Assembly (NCBI RefSeq): GCF_022919135.1
Contig: NZ_CP095049.1
Location: 3,848,501 to 3,912,500, forward strand
Origin: Hymenobacter cellulosivorans
Lineage (GTDB): Bacteria; Bacteroidota; Bacteroidia; Cytophagales; Hymenobacteraceae
Direction of reading: 5' to 3'
DNA length: 64,000 bases
Each line of letters begins with the position of its first letter. Position 1 is the first letter of the stretch. Positions 42,492-51,247 of the stretch are shown in pieces. The translations under genes and the position numbers were made by a program. The notes under the pieces were generated by a model. That model made no database searches. It was not told where the DNA came from and worked only from the letters and a program-made list of their open reading frames with translations.

Positions 42492-44143
42492 TCGGCGGGC
42501 GGCAACTCTACCCGGTAGAGCCGTACCTGCTGGTCCTGGGTCAACAGGCGGCGGCGCGGAAAGCGGGCCAGCACCTCGGCCTCGGAGGAGCGAATCAGCT
42601 TGCGGGTCAGCTCGGGGTTGGTCAGCGTGCGGCTGTTGACCAGCAGCCAGGCCTGTTCTCCGGGGCCCACCTGTACCGAGTCGGCGGCGGTGTAGCGCCG
42701 GAACCGCAGCCCGGCCGGCACCTGGAAGCCATAGTAGAAGTCGTAGTTACCCACCAGAAAGTTATCCACGAACACCACGCCTCGGGCCGGGGCCGCCAGT
42801 TGCTGGCTGATAACGCGCTGCTGGGCAAAGTGGGCCGATACGCGGGGCTTACCCATAAAATACACCGGCCGGATGCTTAGAGCCAACGCCAACGTGCCCA
42901 GGGCCAGCCTGGCGAAACGCCCCGTACCCGGCCGCCAGCTTGACTCGGTGGCCCGCGCTGCCCACCAGGTAGCCCCGGCAAAATACAGCGCCAGCAGGCC
43001 GTAGATAACCGAAACGCTGTTGTGCAGCCAGGCGGCGGCCGCCAGCAGGAGCAGGGTCAGCCAGTAGCCGCCCCGGCCCGAGTCCAAGAAGGAGCGCAGC
43101 CCGAAGCCGGCGGCCAGACATAGGGGCGGCAGCAGGGGCGTGCTCATGCGCGGCAGCAGCGTAATGGGGTTGTATTGGCTCAGTGATGTGCTGCCCAGCC
43201 AGTAAAAGGCCAGCGTGGTAAACGTGAGCAGGAGCCAGAAACGCGCATCCGGGCTTAGCCACAGGCGGCGTTGCAGCCCGGCCGCTCCGGCCAATACCAA
43301 CGCCCCGGCCAGCCCGGTGCCAACGAAAAAAACCAGGGGCAGATAGGTCAGGCGGGCCAGCAGCGCTCCACGGTTGCCACCCAGGAAGTTGCCTTCCTTC
43401 AGGTACTCATTGGTGTGCTCAATCAGGTGAATCCGGTACAGCGCGTCGTTGGTGTAGGCTTGATAAAAGGCCAGATATGCCCCCAGCATTACCACGCCCA
43501 CGCCGGCCGCGGCCAGCCAGAACCGCGCGTGGCGCCGTCGGAAAACGTCCACGGCCAGCAGGGCCAGGTAGCAAGGCAGGTAGTACACAATGGTTTCCTT
43601 GCTGAGCAGGGCCGCGAAGTTGAGCAAGGCAAAACCCGCGCCCCAGCGCCATGGCCGCCGCGCGGCCTGCCGGCCTTTGAGCAAGGCAACGCCGCAGCAC
43701 AGGCACCAGAACATCAGAATATTGTCCGGGTAGAGATAGTTCGTCAGGTTCAGCGTGAAGTAGTGCAGGCCCAGCAGCAGCATGGCCCCGGCTGCCACCA
43801 CCGGCTCGTGGCGGCGGTAGGTGGCCCAGATGACCAGGGAGCAGCCCAGTGTAGCCAGCAGCGGCCAGAGCGTGGTGGTGATGATGCCGATGCCGAACAC
43901 GCGGTAGAGCAAAGCTACTGGCCCGAAAATCAGCCACCGTTCCTTGAGCGGGTCGTGGAGCAAGCCCAGTGGGTCGGGCTCTACCCGAAACGTGCCGCTG
44001 GCCAGTTGGTGGGCGTAGCGGGCGTAGAAATAATCGTCCAGGTCGTAGAGCCCTTCGTGCGTCAGCAGAAAGTAAGCCACGGTCAGCAGCAGCACGAAAG
44101 CCAGCGTCAGGTCGGGCAGGCGGGAGGAATATAGGGGCTTCAC
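42488..44143 (-). CDS. ArnT/PMT-like GT-C membrane glycosyltransferase
   Basis: 551 residues. Around ten or eleven helices, then a C-terminal periplasmic domain of about 150 residues. The first loop has HEGLYDLDDYFYARYAHQLA, the acidic pair of polyprenyl-phosphate sugar transferases, followed by PDPLGLLHDPLKERWLIFGP. The C-terminal domain reads VVFVDNFLVGNYDFYYGFQV and LLTQDQQVRLYRVELP. Transfers sugars from a lipid carrier in the periplasm. Divergent from the membrane protein at 44297. Confidence 0.85.
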   Translation of the reverse strand: MKPLYSSRLPDLTLAFVLLLTVAYFLLTHEGLYDLDDYFYARYAHQLASGTFRVEPDPLGLLHDPLKERWLIFGPVALLYRVFGIGIITTTLWPLLATLGCSLVIWATYRRHEPVVAAGAMLLLGLHYFTLNLTNYLYPDNILMFWCLCCGVALLKGRQAARRPWRWGAGFALLNFAALLSKETIVYYLPCYLALLAVDVFRRRHARFWLAAAGVGVVMLGAYLAFYQAYTNDALYRIHLIEHTNEYLKEGNFLGGNRGALLARLTYLPLVFFVGTGLAGALVLAGAAGLQRRLWLSPDARFWLLLTFTTLAFYWLGSTSLSQYNPITLLPRMSTPLLPPLCLAAGFGLRSFLDSGRGGYWLTLLLLAAAAWLHNSVSVIYGLLALYFAGATWWAARATESSWRPGTGRFARLALGTLALALSIRPVYFMGKPRVSAHFAQQRVISQQLAAPARGVVFVDNFLVGNYDFYYGFQVPAGLRFRRYTAADSVQVGPGEQAWLLVNSRTLTNPELTRKLIRSSEAEVLARFPRRRLLTQDQQVRLYRVELPPAD

Positions 44144-44296
44144 AACTGCAAAGCAACCGATTTGGCGCTAATTGCCCGCCGCCAGGCCAGTTGTGCTACG
44201 CTATGCACCCCCGTCAGCGCTGGGAAACCCGGCGGGTTTCTCATCTTTACCGCGGCGCGGCCTTCATTCCCGCTTCCGCGCCGCCCGCCTGCCCCG

Positions 44297-45919
44297 ATGC
44301 TCCACTCCCGATTCCTGCGCGTTGTCGTGCTGCCGGCCCTGCTGCTGGTGCTGGCCGGCCTGGGCCTAGGCTGTTACTACGAAACCAACGACGACGTGAG
44401 CATCACGCTGCTGCTGCAGGGCAGCACGGCCGCCGCGCCCGTCACCGACCTGCACCTGTACTTTCACGGGCTGGCCCCAGTGCTGGCGGGTTTGTACCAG
44501 CACTGGCCCGGGCTGCCTTGGTATGGGCTGCTGCTCTACGCGCTGCTGTACCTAGCCACGGTGCTCAGCTTTGCCGTGCTCGATAAGCTGCTGCGGGGCC
44601 GGCTCGCCGGAACCCGGATTTTTCTTGTATTACTCTGCTTTTTTGGGTTGGCCTGGCTGGAGCACGGGCTCTGGTTCAATTACGTGCGGGTGCCGGTACT
44701 GCTGGCGGGCACGGCGCTGCTGTTAGCGGCCCAGCGGCCCACTCGCCGCCGCGTGCTAGCCGTGGCCGTGTTGGCCCTGGCCCTGGCCTGGCTGATTCGG
44801 CCCAGCGCGGCCCTGCTGGGCCTGGTGGCCGCCGGGCCGGGGGCCTTATGGTTGGCCGGCCGCCGCGGGGCTTCCCTGGCGGGCGCGGGCCTGGCGCTGC
44901 TGTTGCTAGCCTCGGCCAGCCTGCTGCTCACGCGCACCCCGGCCGAGGCTAGCTACCGCACCCTGGATGTCCTCAAGTCCAACGTCAACGACTACGAGCT
45001 TTACCGTACCACGCCTGCCACCTCCGCCGATACGCTGGGCCTGCAAGCCCTGGCGCACTGGGCCCTCGGCGACTCCACTCTGGTCAACGCCGGACTGTTT
45101 GGGCGCGCCACTCGGTTTGAGGCGGGTCACTTTCTGAGCCAGGTGGCGCCGGGTAAGTTGCAGGTTTGGGGCAGCTTGCTCGGGCGGGATTATTTTGCGT
45201 TGCTCATACTGCTGGCGGTGGGGTGGCTGCTGGTGGCCCGTAGCCGTCGTTACCCGCAGCGCCAAAGCTTCTGGCTCGTGCAGCTCTTTTTCGGGGGCCT
45301 GCTGCTCGGGCTGGGGGTAGTCCTCAAGTTGCCGCCCCGGCTGGGAATGCCCGTGTTCAGCCTCTGGACGCTGACCACGCTCATATACTTTCTGCGCGAC
45401 ACCCGCCGGCCCTTGCCCCGGCTGGCCCCGGCTTTTTTCGCCGTGCTGACCCTGCTGCTGATTGCCTACGCCTTCAAAACCGCGCACCGGCGCCAGGTGT
45501 TGCGCCAGGAGCGGGAGCAAGGCCTGACTGTGCTGCTGCCCGCCCAGGCGGCCACCCAGCGGGGCGCGGTACTCGTAACAGCCGGGTTGGAAGCTGCTTA
45601 TAAGTCCCAGTCCCCGTTTCGGGTGCTGCGGTTTGCGCCCCACTCCGTGCTCAGCCTCACCGGCTGGCCCACCCTCGACCCATCCCAGCCCGCCTTGCGG
45701 GCCCGGCTCACCGGCCGCCGGGCGCTGGTTCCGGCTTTGGTACAGCTGGCGCAGCGGCCCACCACGCACTGGTGGCTGGCCCCCGAAACGGTGCCATGGC
45801 TGTCGGCTTATCTGGCCGCGCAGGGTTGGCGAATGAGTGTCCGGCCCCGGTCGGCCGGAACGGCTCCAGCTACGGGCCTGCCTCAGCCGTATGCCGTGGA
45901 TGTGGAAAAGATGAAATAA
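44297..45919 (+). CDS. Polytopic membrane protein of polysaccharide locus
   Basis: 540 residues from ATG 44297 (MLHSRFLRVVVLPALLLVLA); the frame is open upstream without protein character. Ten or so helices, first periplasmic loop with CYYETNDDVSITLLLQGS, where Asn-Asp-Asp could be the acidic GT-C motif, then a C-terminal soluble part of about 120 residues (RRQVLRQEREQGLTVLLPAQ). Similar layout to the opposing GT-C gene, so probably another carrier-dependent glycosyltransferase; the exact family is not certain. Confidence 0.8.
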   Translation: MLHSRFLRVVVLPALLLVLAGLGLGCYYETNDDVSITLLLQGSTAAAPVTDLHLYFHGLAPVLAGLYQHWPGLPWYGLLLYALLYLATVLSFAVLDKLLRGRLAGTRIFLVLLCFFGLAWLEHGLWFNYVRVPVLLAGTALLLAAQRPTRRRVLAVAVLALALAWLIRPSAALLGLVAAGPGALWLAGRRGASLAGAGLALLLLASASLLLTRTPAEASYRTLDVLKSNVNDYELYRTTPATSADTLGLQALAHWALGDSTLVNAGLFGRATRFEAGHFLSQVAPGKLQVWGSLLGRDYFALLILLAVGWLLVARSRRYPQRQSFWLVQLFFGGLLLGLGVVLKLPPRLGMPVFSLWTLTTLIYFLRDTRRPLPRLAPAFFAVLTLLLIAYAFKTAHRRQVLRQEREQGLTVLLPAQAATQRGAVLVTAGLEAAYKSQSPFRVLRFAPHSVLSLTGWPTLDPSQPALRARLTGRRALVPALVQLAQRPTTHWWLAPETVPWLSAYLAAQGWRMSVRPRSAGTAPATGLPQPYAVDVEKMK

Positions 45920-45988
45920 GGGTAAAATGCCAAAATTTTGTAGGCGTCGGACAGGGGTGGTTTTACGTATCTGTGCAAGGTGAATGCC

Positions 45989-45996
45989 TACATTTG
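45989..45996 (+). promoter_or_regulatory. TAnnTTTG -7 box for acyl-ACP desaturase
   Basis: TACATTTG fits the consensus exactly and lies 27 bases before the ATG at 46024. GGTTTTACG about 25 bases upstream is a weak -33 candidate. Confidence 0.5.
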
Positions 45997-46023
45997 ACCC
46001 AAATTCCTCCTTTTTCTCTTCCT

Positions 46024-47001
46024 ATGATTGCAACTGTGGCCTCCCGCGGGGAGGTGCTTCAGCATCTCGAATCCTTTCTAAAAGAAAATCTGGACGGCTT
46101 TCTTAGAAAGGTCGAGGACAGCTGGCAACCCGCCGACTTTCTGCCCGACTCCCGCTCGGAAACCTTCTTCGACGAAGTGCGCGAACTGCGCGAACGAGCT
46201 AAAGGATTGAGCTACGACCTGTTAGCGGTGCTGATTGGCGACACTATCACGGAAGAGGCTCTGCCCAACTACGAGGCTTGGTTTCACCAGCTCGACGACC
46301 TGAACCGCGACCCCAACAACGGCTGGGCGCAGTGGATTCGGGGCTGGACGGCCGAGGAAAACCGCCACGGTGATTTGCTCAACCGCTACCTCTACCTGTC
46401 GGGCCGCGTGAATATGCGCGAGTTCGAAACCAGCACCCAGTACCTGATTGCCGACGGCTTCGATCTGGGCACGGCCCACGACCCGTACCGGGCTTTCATT
46501 TACACCAGCTACCAGGAAGCGGCTACTAACCTTTCGCACCGCCGCGTGGGCACCCTGGCCCGCAAGGCCGGCGACGCGCAACTGTCCAAAATCTGCGGCA
46601 TGATTGCCGGCGACGAAACCCGCCACGCCCGCGTCTACCAGACGTTTGTCGACAAGATCTTCGAAGTGGACCCTTCGGAAATGATGCTGGCCTTCGAGGA
46701 CATGATGCGCAAGAAAATCGTGATGCCGGCCCACTACATGCGCGAGCTGGGCGTGGAAATGGGCAAAACCTTCGGCCACTTCACCGATGCGGCCCAGCGC
46801 CTGGGTGTGTACACCAGCCAAGACTACACCGACATTCTGGAAGGTCTGATTACTACCTGGAAGCTGGAGCACATTACGGGCCTGAATGGCGCCGCCGAGA
46901 AAGCCCGCGACTACATCATGGCCCTGCCCAACCGCCTGCGCCGCGTCGCCGACCGCATGCCGGTGCCCAAGCTCGAATACAAGTTCAAGTGGATTGAGTA
47001 G
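46024..47001 (+). CDS. Acyl-ACP desaturase (soluble diiron, stearoyl-ACP delta-9 type)
   Basis: 325 residues from ATG 46024 (MIATVASRGEVLQHLESFLK); the frame is open upstream only by chance. The two diiron ExxH motifs are intact: Glu112-x-x-His115 in WTAEENRHGD and Glu198-x-x-His201 in AGDETRHARV, with further carboxylates near residue 79 and 164. It inserts a double bond into ACP-bound fatty acids, adjusting membrane fluidity, and needs a ferredoxin for electrons. Own promoter and a strong terminator suggest a single-gene unit. Confidence 0.95.
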   Translation: MIATVASRGEVLQHLESFLKENLDGFLRKVEDSWQPADFLPDSRSETFFDEVRELRERAKGLSYDLLAVLIGDTITEEALPNYEAWFHQLDDLNRDPNNGWAQWIRGWTAEENRHGDLLNRYLYLSGRVNMREFETSTQYLIADGFDLGTAHDPYRAFIYTSYQEAATNLSHRRVGTLARKAGDAQLSKICGMIAGDETRHARVYQTFVDKIFEVDPSEMMLAFEDMMRKKIVMPAHYMRELGVEMGKTFGHFTDAAQRLGVYTSQDYTDILEGLITTWKLEHITGLNGAAEKARDYIMALPNRLRRVADRMPVPKLEYKFKWIE

Positions 47002-47025
47002 GTAGGTGTAGAACCCTGCTACGCT

Positions 47026-47075
47026 AAAAAGCAAAGAGGCCAGGTGGAGTAATCCACTTGGCCTCTTTGCTTTTT
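47026..47075 (+). terminator. Strong intrinsic terminator after desaturase
   Basis: 23-base arms (47026-47048 and 47053-47075) pair with a single G-T wobble; loop GTAA; U-rich end. Confidence 0.92.
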
Positions 47076-47281
47076 CGGCACTATCTACACCCTCTCGCAG
47101 ATAGTGCCAATAGCGCTTGTTAATAAATGTAGCACAGACCTGAGCCCATTAGATTTTGCCAGGCAACACAAGTATGTTTACCGCATGGCTGAGCTTCCTG
47201 AGCTCATTTCGTGTGCCTGTTAAATCAGCTTGGTTTCGATTTTCTCCTACTACACCTATTGTTCACTTCTACCACTGCCTT

Positions 47282-49066
47282 ATGCATTCTTTTCTCTACC
47301 GTCCAGCTAGCTGGCTAGGTTTAGCATTCTACCTTGTGGGCAGCGTGGCGCACGCCCAGACCCTGACCGTAAATAGTGGCGCGCTGAGCCCGGTGCGCAA
47401 CGCCCGCGCTGCCAGTGCTACGGCGCCGCTCGTTATTCCTTTTTCGCAGAGCATTGACCCTGCCACGGCCAACAGTATCAAGATTTTTAGCAACCAATAC
47501 CGCGGGCAGCGGACGGCTACCGCCGTTACGACAGGCAATACCGTTACCCTGACTCCCACGGCGCCGGCGGCCGCCACGGCCGCCTTCAGGCCCGGTGAGA
47601 CCGTGCATGTTAGCGTGCCCGCCTCTGTCCAAAGCAGCACCGGCAGCAGCGCGGTGCCGTATGTGTACGGCTTCACTGTGGCCAGCCGCGGTGGCAGCGG
47701 CACTTACCTGGTCGATTCGCAAATTAGCACTGGCCCTGCCTATGAGTCTCCCAGTGGGGCTGTCACGGGTGACATTGATAGTGATGGCGACTTGGACCTG
47801 CTTATTGCTCACCGTGGTGGTAACTTGGTAAATGTTCAGCTTAATGATGGTAAAGCCAAGTTCAGCGCCGGGGTCCCCGTAACAAATATCGGAGGGGGAG
47901 GAGATCTGGTCCTAGGTGACATCGATGGGGATCATGACCTGGACCTACTAGTGCTCAGCTTCTATGGCACTACGGCCCGCATATGGCTCAACAACGGCAG
48001 CGGAACATTCACTGCCACCGCCCCTGACGTGGAAATTGGTACTTATCCCAAAGATCCGGTTCTGGCTGATATCGATGGCGACGCGGATCTGGACCTACTG
48101 GTTGCCAACTATCCTAGTGGAGTTGTTAGCATACGCCTCAACAATGGGCGTGGAAGTTTTTCCAATGGCGGAAGCTTAGCAGTAGTTCAGTACCAAAGGG
48201 ACATGATAATAGAGGATGTTGACAACGATGGTGACCTAGACATGGTTGTGAGCAGTCAAGGAAATGGCAGTCCCAATACTACCTCGTACCCGATAAGTGT
48301 GCGCCTCAACGACGGCAATGGTCGCTTTAGTGGTACGACAGAGCTGGACGTCCCAACCCGCTTTAACAAAATGGCTATGGGCGACATCGATGCTGACGGA
48401 GACCTGGATTTGCTGATGTGTGGTGCATTTACGGTGCTAAGCATTCCTAATACTGGTAATGGTAGTTTTGGCTCCGCTACTGTAGTCAACAATCTGGGCG
48501 GTTCTATTGACTTGGTGCCGAGTGATGTCGATGGAGATGGGGACCTGGATTTGCTAGTCAGTGGTGGTGGTGGTGTTAGACAAGAAGTTAGGCCGCTGCT
48601 GAACAATGGCGTGGGTAGCTTCTCCGCTGGTGCCACCGTAAGTGCCCCCATCTCCGGTGCCCCTAACTTTCTGCTGAGCGGAGACCTGGACGGAGACGAC
48701 GATTTGGATATTCTGGCGGTTAGATCGAATATCAATACGGTGACCACGGTAACCAGTGTTCTGCTGAATCAGAATAGCGTAGCAACCAGTACTATAAACG
48801 CTGATTCTGAGCAGCTCAACGTTTTTCCTAACCCAGTTGAAACAACCGTCGGCGTGCAAGTAGGATGGCCTGTTGGTGCCGATGTAAAACAGGTGCAGGC
48901 CAGTATCCTCAACGCCTTGGGCCAAGTGCAAGTTAGAACCCTACTGCCGGTGCAAAGTGGTAAGGCAAGTGGAATACTGTCGACTCAGGGCTTGGCCGCC
49001 GGCGTATATATAGTGCGTCTGCAAGCCGGTACGGAGATAGTTACAAAGCAGCTTGTGGTGTTATAA
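47282..49066 (+). CDS. T9SS-exported FG-GAP/VCBS repeat protein
   Basis: 594 residues from ATG 47282 (MHSFLYRPASWLGLAFYLVG), signal peptide ending VAHAQ. Residues about 27-150 are an Ig-like (Big_5-like) domain (VPYVYGFTVASRGG). Then seven calcium-binding FG-GAP blades, each with a motif like GDIDSDGDLDLL, GDIDGDHDLDLL, EDVDNDGDLDMV, SDVDGDGDLDLL. The last 80 residues are a type A T9SS sorting domain (LNVFPNPVETTVGVQV ... GVYIVRLQAGTEIVTKQLVV). It should be secreted and attached to the cell surface. The FG-GAP part uses many A/T-ending codons, unlike neighbours. Confidence 0.93.
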   Translation: MHSFLYRPASWLGLAFYLVGSVAHAQTLTVNSGALSPVRNARAASATAPLVIPFSQSIDPATANSIKIFSNQYRGQRTATAVTTGNTVTLTPTAPAAATAAFRPGETVHVSVPASVQSSTGSSAVPYVYGFTVASRGGSGTYLVDSQISTGPAYESPSGAVTGDIDSDGDLDLLIAHRGGNLVNVQLNDGKAKFSAGVPVTNIGGGGDLVLGDIDGDHDLDLLVLSFYGTTARIWLNNGSGTFTATAPDVEIGTYPKDPVLADIDGDADLDLLVANYPSGVVSIRLNNGRGSFSNGGSLAVVQYQRDMIIEDVDNDGDLDMVVSSQGNGSPNTTSYPISVRLNDGNGRFSGTTELDVPTRFNKMAMGDIDADGDLDLLMCGAFTVLSIPNTGNGSFGSATVVNNLGGSIDLVPSDVDGDGDLDLLVSGGGGVRQEVRPLLNNGVGSFSAGATVSAPISGAPNFLLSGDLDGDDDLDILAVRSNINTVTTVTSVLLNQNSVATSTINADSEQLNVFPNPVETTVGVQVGWPVGADVKQVQASILNALGQVQVRTLLPVQSGKASGILSTQGLAAGVYIVRLQAGTEIVTKQLVVL

Positions 49067-49082
49067 GTGTTGCCTTCCGGCT

Positions 49083-49120
49083 AGAAATGGCGGGCTGCTC
49101 CTGAGCAGCCCGCCATTTCT
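49083..49120. terminator. Bidirectional terminator between convergent genes
   Basis: Perfect 18-base arms AGAAATGGCGGGCTGCTC (49083-49100) and its complement (49103-49120), with the centre CT. Confidence 0.9.
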
Positions 49121-49132
49121 GTTTATCCGGTT

Positions 49133-49972
49133 CTACACCGTGGTTTGTTCCGGATTTTGCTGGGCCATTTCCCAACCCACCAGGGCCACCTTGCGCGTAG
49201 CACCCCAGCGGTACTGGCCCAGCTCTCCGCCCTGGCGAATCACGCGGTGGCAGGGTATCAGGTAGCCCACGGGGTTGGCGCCGATGGCCGTGCCTACAGC
49301 CCGTACGGCTAGTCCGCAGCCAGCCTGGGTGGCCAGCCCGGCGTAAGTCGTGAGCCGGCCTTCGGGAATCCGCAGCAGAGACTCCCACACTTTGAGCTGG
49401 AAATCGGTGCCCTTCAAGTGCAGGTGCAGCCGGTCGGTGGGGCCAAACTCGCGGGCAAAGAAGCGGGCCACCTGGGCATGCTCCGGCGCGGCCTGTTCCA
49501 GCAGCGTGGCTTGGGGCCATTCCTGGCGCAGCTCGGCCAGGGCCAGTTCGGCGTCATCGGCAAAGTGCAGACGGCAGATGCCCTTGGCGGTAGACGCCAC
49601 CAGGTAGGGTCCAAACCGGCTTTCCCCGAAGCTGTAACGGATGGTTAGGGCCGCGCCGCCCTGCCGGTACTCGCCCGGCGTCATGGCTTCCAGGGTTACG
49701 AACAGGTCGTGGAGGCGGCCGGGGCCCGAGAGGCCGGTTTCGTAGGTAGCTTCGGCCACGGAAAGCTGCTGCTGAAGCAGGCGTTTGGCGTGCTCTACAC
49801 TAATGTACTGCAGAAACTTCTTGGGGCTTACTCCCGCCCACTCCTGGAACTTGCGCTGAAAATGAAATGGACTCCAGTGGGCCTGCCCGGCAATTTGCTC
49901 CAGTGTGGGCTGGGCGCGAAAATTGTCCCGGATGTAGCCGATGGCGGCGGCAATGCGTTGGTAGTCAGTCAT
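49133..49972 (-). CDS. AraC-type regulator fused to methylated-DNA--protein-cysteine methyltransferase
   Basis: 279 residues. Residues 1-105 are an AraC HTH (YIRDNFRAQPTLEQIAGQAH ... HFQRKFQEWAGVSPKKFLQY). Residues about 115-275 form the Ogt-type methyltransferase: DFQLKVWESLLRIPEGRLTT and the active-site Cys241 in YLIPCHRVIRQGGELG. The metal-binding N-terminal Ada domain that repairs phosphotriesters is absent, so it repairs O6-alkylguanine and may regulate genes through the HTH. Single gene between terminators. Confidence 0.93.
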   Translation of the reverse strand: MTDYQRIAAAIGYIRDNFRAQPTLEQIAGQAHWSPFHFQRKFQEWAGVSPKKFLQYISVEHAKRLLQQQLSVAEATYETGLSGPGRLHDLFVTLEAMTPGEYRQGGAALTIRYSFGESRFGPYLVASTAKGICRLHFADDAELALAELRQEWPQATLLEQAAPEHAQVARFFAREFGPTDRLHLHLKGTDFQLKVWESLLRIPEGRLTTYAGLATQAGCGLAVRAVGTAIGANPVGYLIPCHRVIRQGGELGQYRWGATRKVALVGWEMAQQNPEQTTV

Positions 49973-50057
49973 GGCAGAAGCAGATTAGTTTTCAAAGCTA
50001 CACGCCGGCCTGCCCGGCCGAAACCCGATTCTTGCGCACTTGCCCCCGAAAAAACAA

Positions 50058-50087
50058 AAAGCCGTTGCCCGAATGAGCAACGGCTTT
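50058..50087 (-). terminator. Intrinsic terminator after lipoprotein gene at 50107
   Basis: Arms AAAGCCGTTGC (50058-50068) and GCAACGGCTTT (50077-50087); on the minus strand a T-rich tract follows. Confidence 0.8.
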
Positions 50088-50106
50088 GCCAAGTAGTATC
50101 AGCCAC

Positions 50107-50745
50107 TTATTGCACGGCCGGAGCTTCGTTTACCACGCTGGTTTGCCGGAACGTCAGGCTTTTTTCGGGCAACACGTAGCGGATGGTGCGGGTGCCGCCG
50201 CTGGGGCAGCAGTTAGGGTCGGTTTCCTGGTAAATCGGGAAGGAGCGCACTACTTCCTTGCCCTGGAGCCGAAATTTGTCCTGGCCCTGGTAGCCGCGGG
50301 CGGCCGGGCCCGTCAGCTTGGGCATGCTCATTCGTTCCCAGTCTTTGCCGCCAAACCAGTAGCCGCGCACTTCGCCGTAGGAGCCGCTGCCGGCGCCTTC
50401 CACGAACACCAGCAGCTCGGAGCCGGGTCCCGCGGTCAGCTTGACCAGCTGGGCATCTTTCACTTCGCCCAAAATCGAGTCCTGGGCCGTAGTGAGCTCC
50501 TGCCCGTCCTGCTCGGCCCGCACCAGGAGCCGGCGCTGGCCTAGCTGTCCGGTCGAGCTGACCACAAACGTATAGGGCGCGGCCGTCAGGGTTTTGTTGA
50601 AGCCAGGCGGTGGGGCCGGAGCAGCTTCGGGCGCGGCGGAAGTAGTAGGGTTGGGCTGACCGGTGGTAGTTTCACGGGCACTGTCGCAGCCGGCGGCCGT
50701 GGCCAGCAGGGAAGCCGCCAGAAGGAGGCGGGAAGAGGTACGCAT
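50107..50745 (-). CDS. Lipoprotein, possibly PliI-like lysozyme inhibitor
   Basis: 212 residues. Lipobox AAGC after RLLLAASLLATAAGC. A Thr/Pro/Ala-rich linker (residues about 24-48) is followed by a compact beta domain: APYTFVVSSTGQLGQRRLLV, DSILGEVKDAQLVKLTAGPG, ELLVFVEGAGSGSYGEVRGY. NCCPSGGTRTIRYVLP near the end holds two adjacent cysteines. The beta domain recalls proteins annotated as PliI inhibitors of I-type lysozyme in Bacteroidota; I offer this as an alternative at low certainty. Otherwise unrecognised. Confidence 0.7.
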   Translation of the reverse strand: MRTSSRLLLAASLLATAAGCDSARETTTGQPNPTTSAAPEAAPAPPPGFNKTLTAAPYTFVVSSTGQLGQRRLLVRAEQDGQELTTAQDSILGEVKDAQLVKLTAGPGSELLVFVEGAGSGSYGEVRGYWFGGKDWERMSMPKLTGPAARGYQGQDKFRLQGKEVVRSFPIYQETDPNCCPSGGTRTIRYVLPEKSLTFRQTSVVNEAPAVQ

Positions 50746-50814
50746 ACAACGGGTAAAAAAGGGTATAGCCGCCTATACGGCAAGCGTAGCCGTGAAGATA
50801 GACGGGCAGGCCGC

Positions 50815-51096
50815 TTATTCCACCACTTTTACGCCTTTCCAGAACGCCACCCGGTTTTTGATCTGCTGGGCCGCGTCCTTGGGCTCGGGGTAGTACCAGG
50901 CCGCATCCTTGTTCAGTTCCCCATTCACGCGCAGGGAATAGTAGCTGGCCCGGCCTTTCCAGGGGCAGGAGGTTTGGGCAATGCTGTCCTCGAAAAACTC
51001 GCGCTTGATGGCGTCGGCAGGGAAATAATGGTTATTTTCGACTACCACCGTGTCGTTGCTTTCCGCAATTACGGTATCGTTCCAAATGGCTTTCAT
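50815..51096 (-). CDS. DUF427 domain protein
   Basis: 93 residues, full length for the family. MKAIWNDTVIAESNDTVVVE, NNHYFPADAIKREFF, SCPWKGRASYYSLRV and AAWYYPEPKDAA are the recurrent DUF427 motifs (W-x-x-x-IA-S; YFP; CPWKG-AxYY; W-YP-P). Small beta protein with unknown reaction. Its start is 13 bases before a large repeat-type hairpin. Confidence 0.92.
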   Translation of the reverse strand: MKAIWNDTVIAESNDTVVVENNHYFPADAIKREFFEDSIAQTSCPWKGRASYYSLRVNGELNKDAAWYYPEPKDAAQQIKNRVAFWKGVKVVE

Positions 51097-51108
51097 GGTG
51101 GGATAGTG

Positions 51109-51192
51109 GCGCGAAGCTCCAGCTTCGCGTATCGGTGAACGACGGTATTGCCCTGGCTTCAGGCAACAATACGCGAAGCTGGAGCTTCGCGC
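51109..51192. repeat. Intergenic palindrome, family B (copy 1)
   Basis: 24-base arms 51109-51132 and 51169-51192 pair perfectly, and each arm is itself palindromic around GCGAAGCTCCAGCTTCGC (left) and GCGAAGCTGGAGCTTCGC (right). Inner loop has a small GCC..GGC hairpin. A second member with different core lies at 58514. Confidence 0.85.
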
Positions 51193-51247
51193 TACGGATG
51201 AACATTGCCGCCCGCCGCTTTGTTATCAGACTTCAACTCCCAGAATT

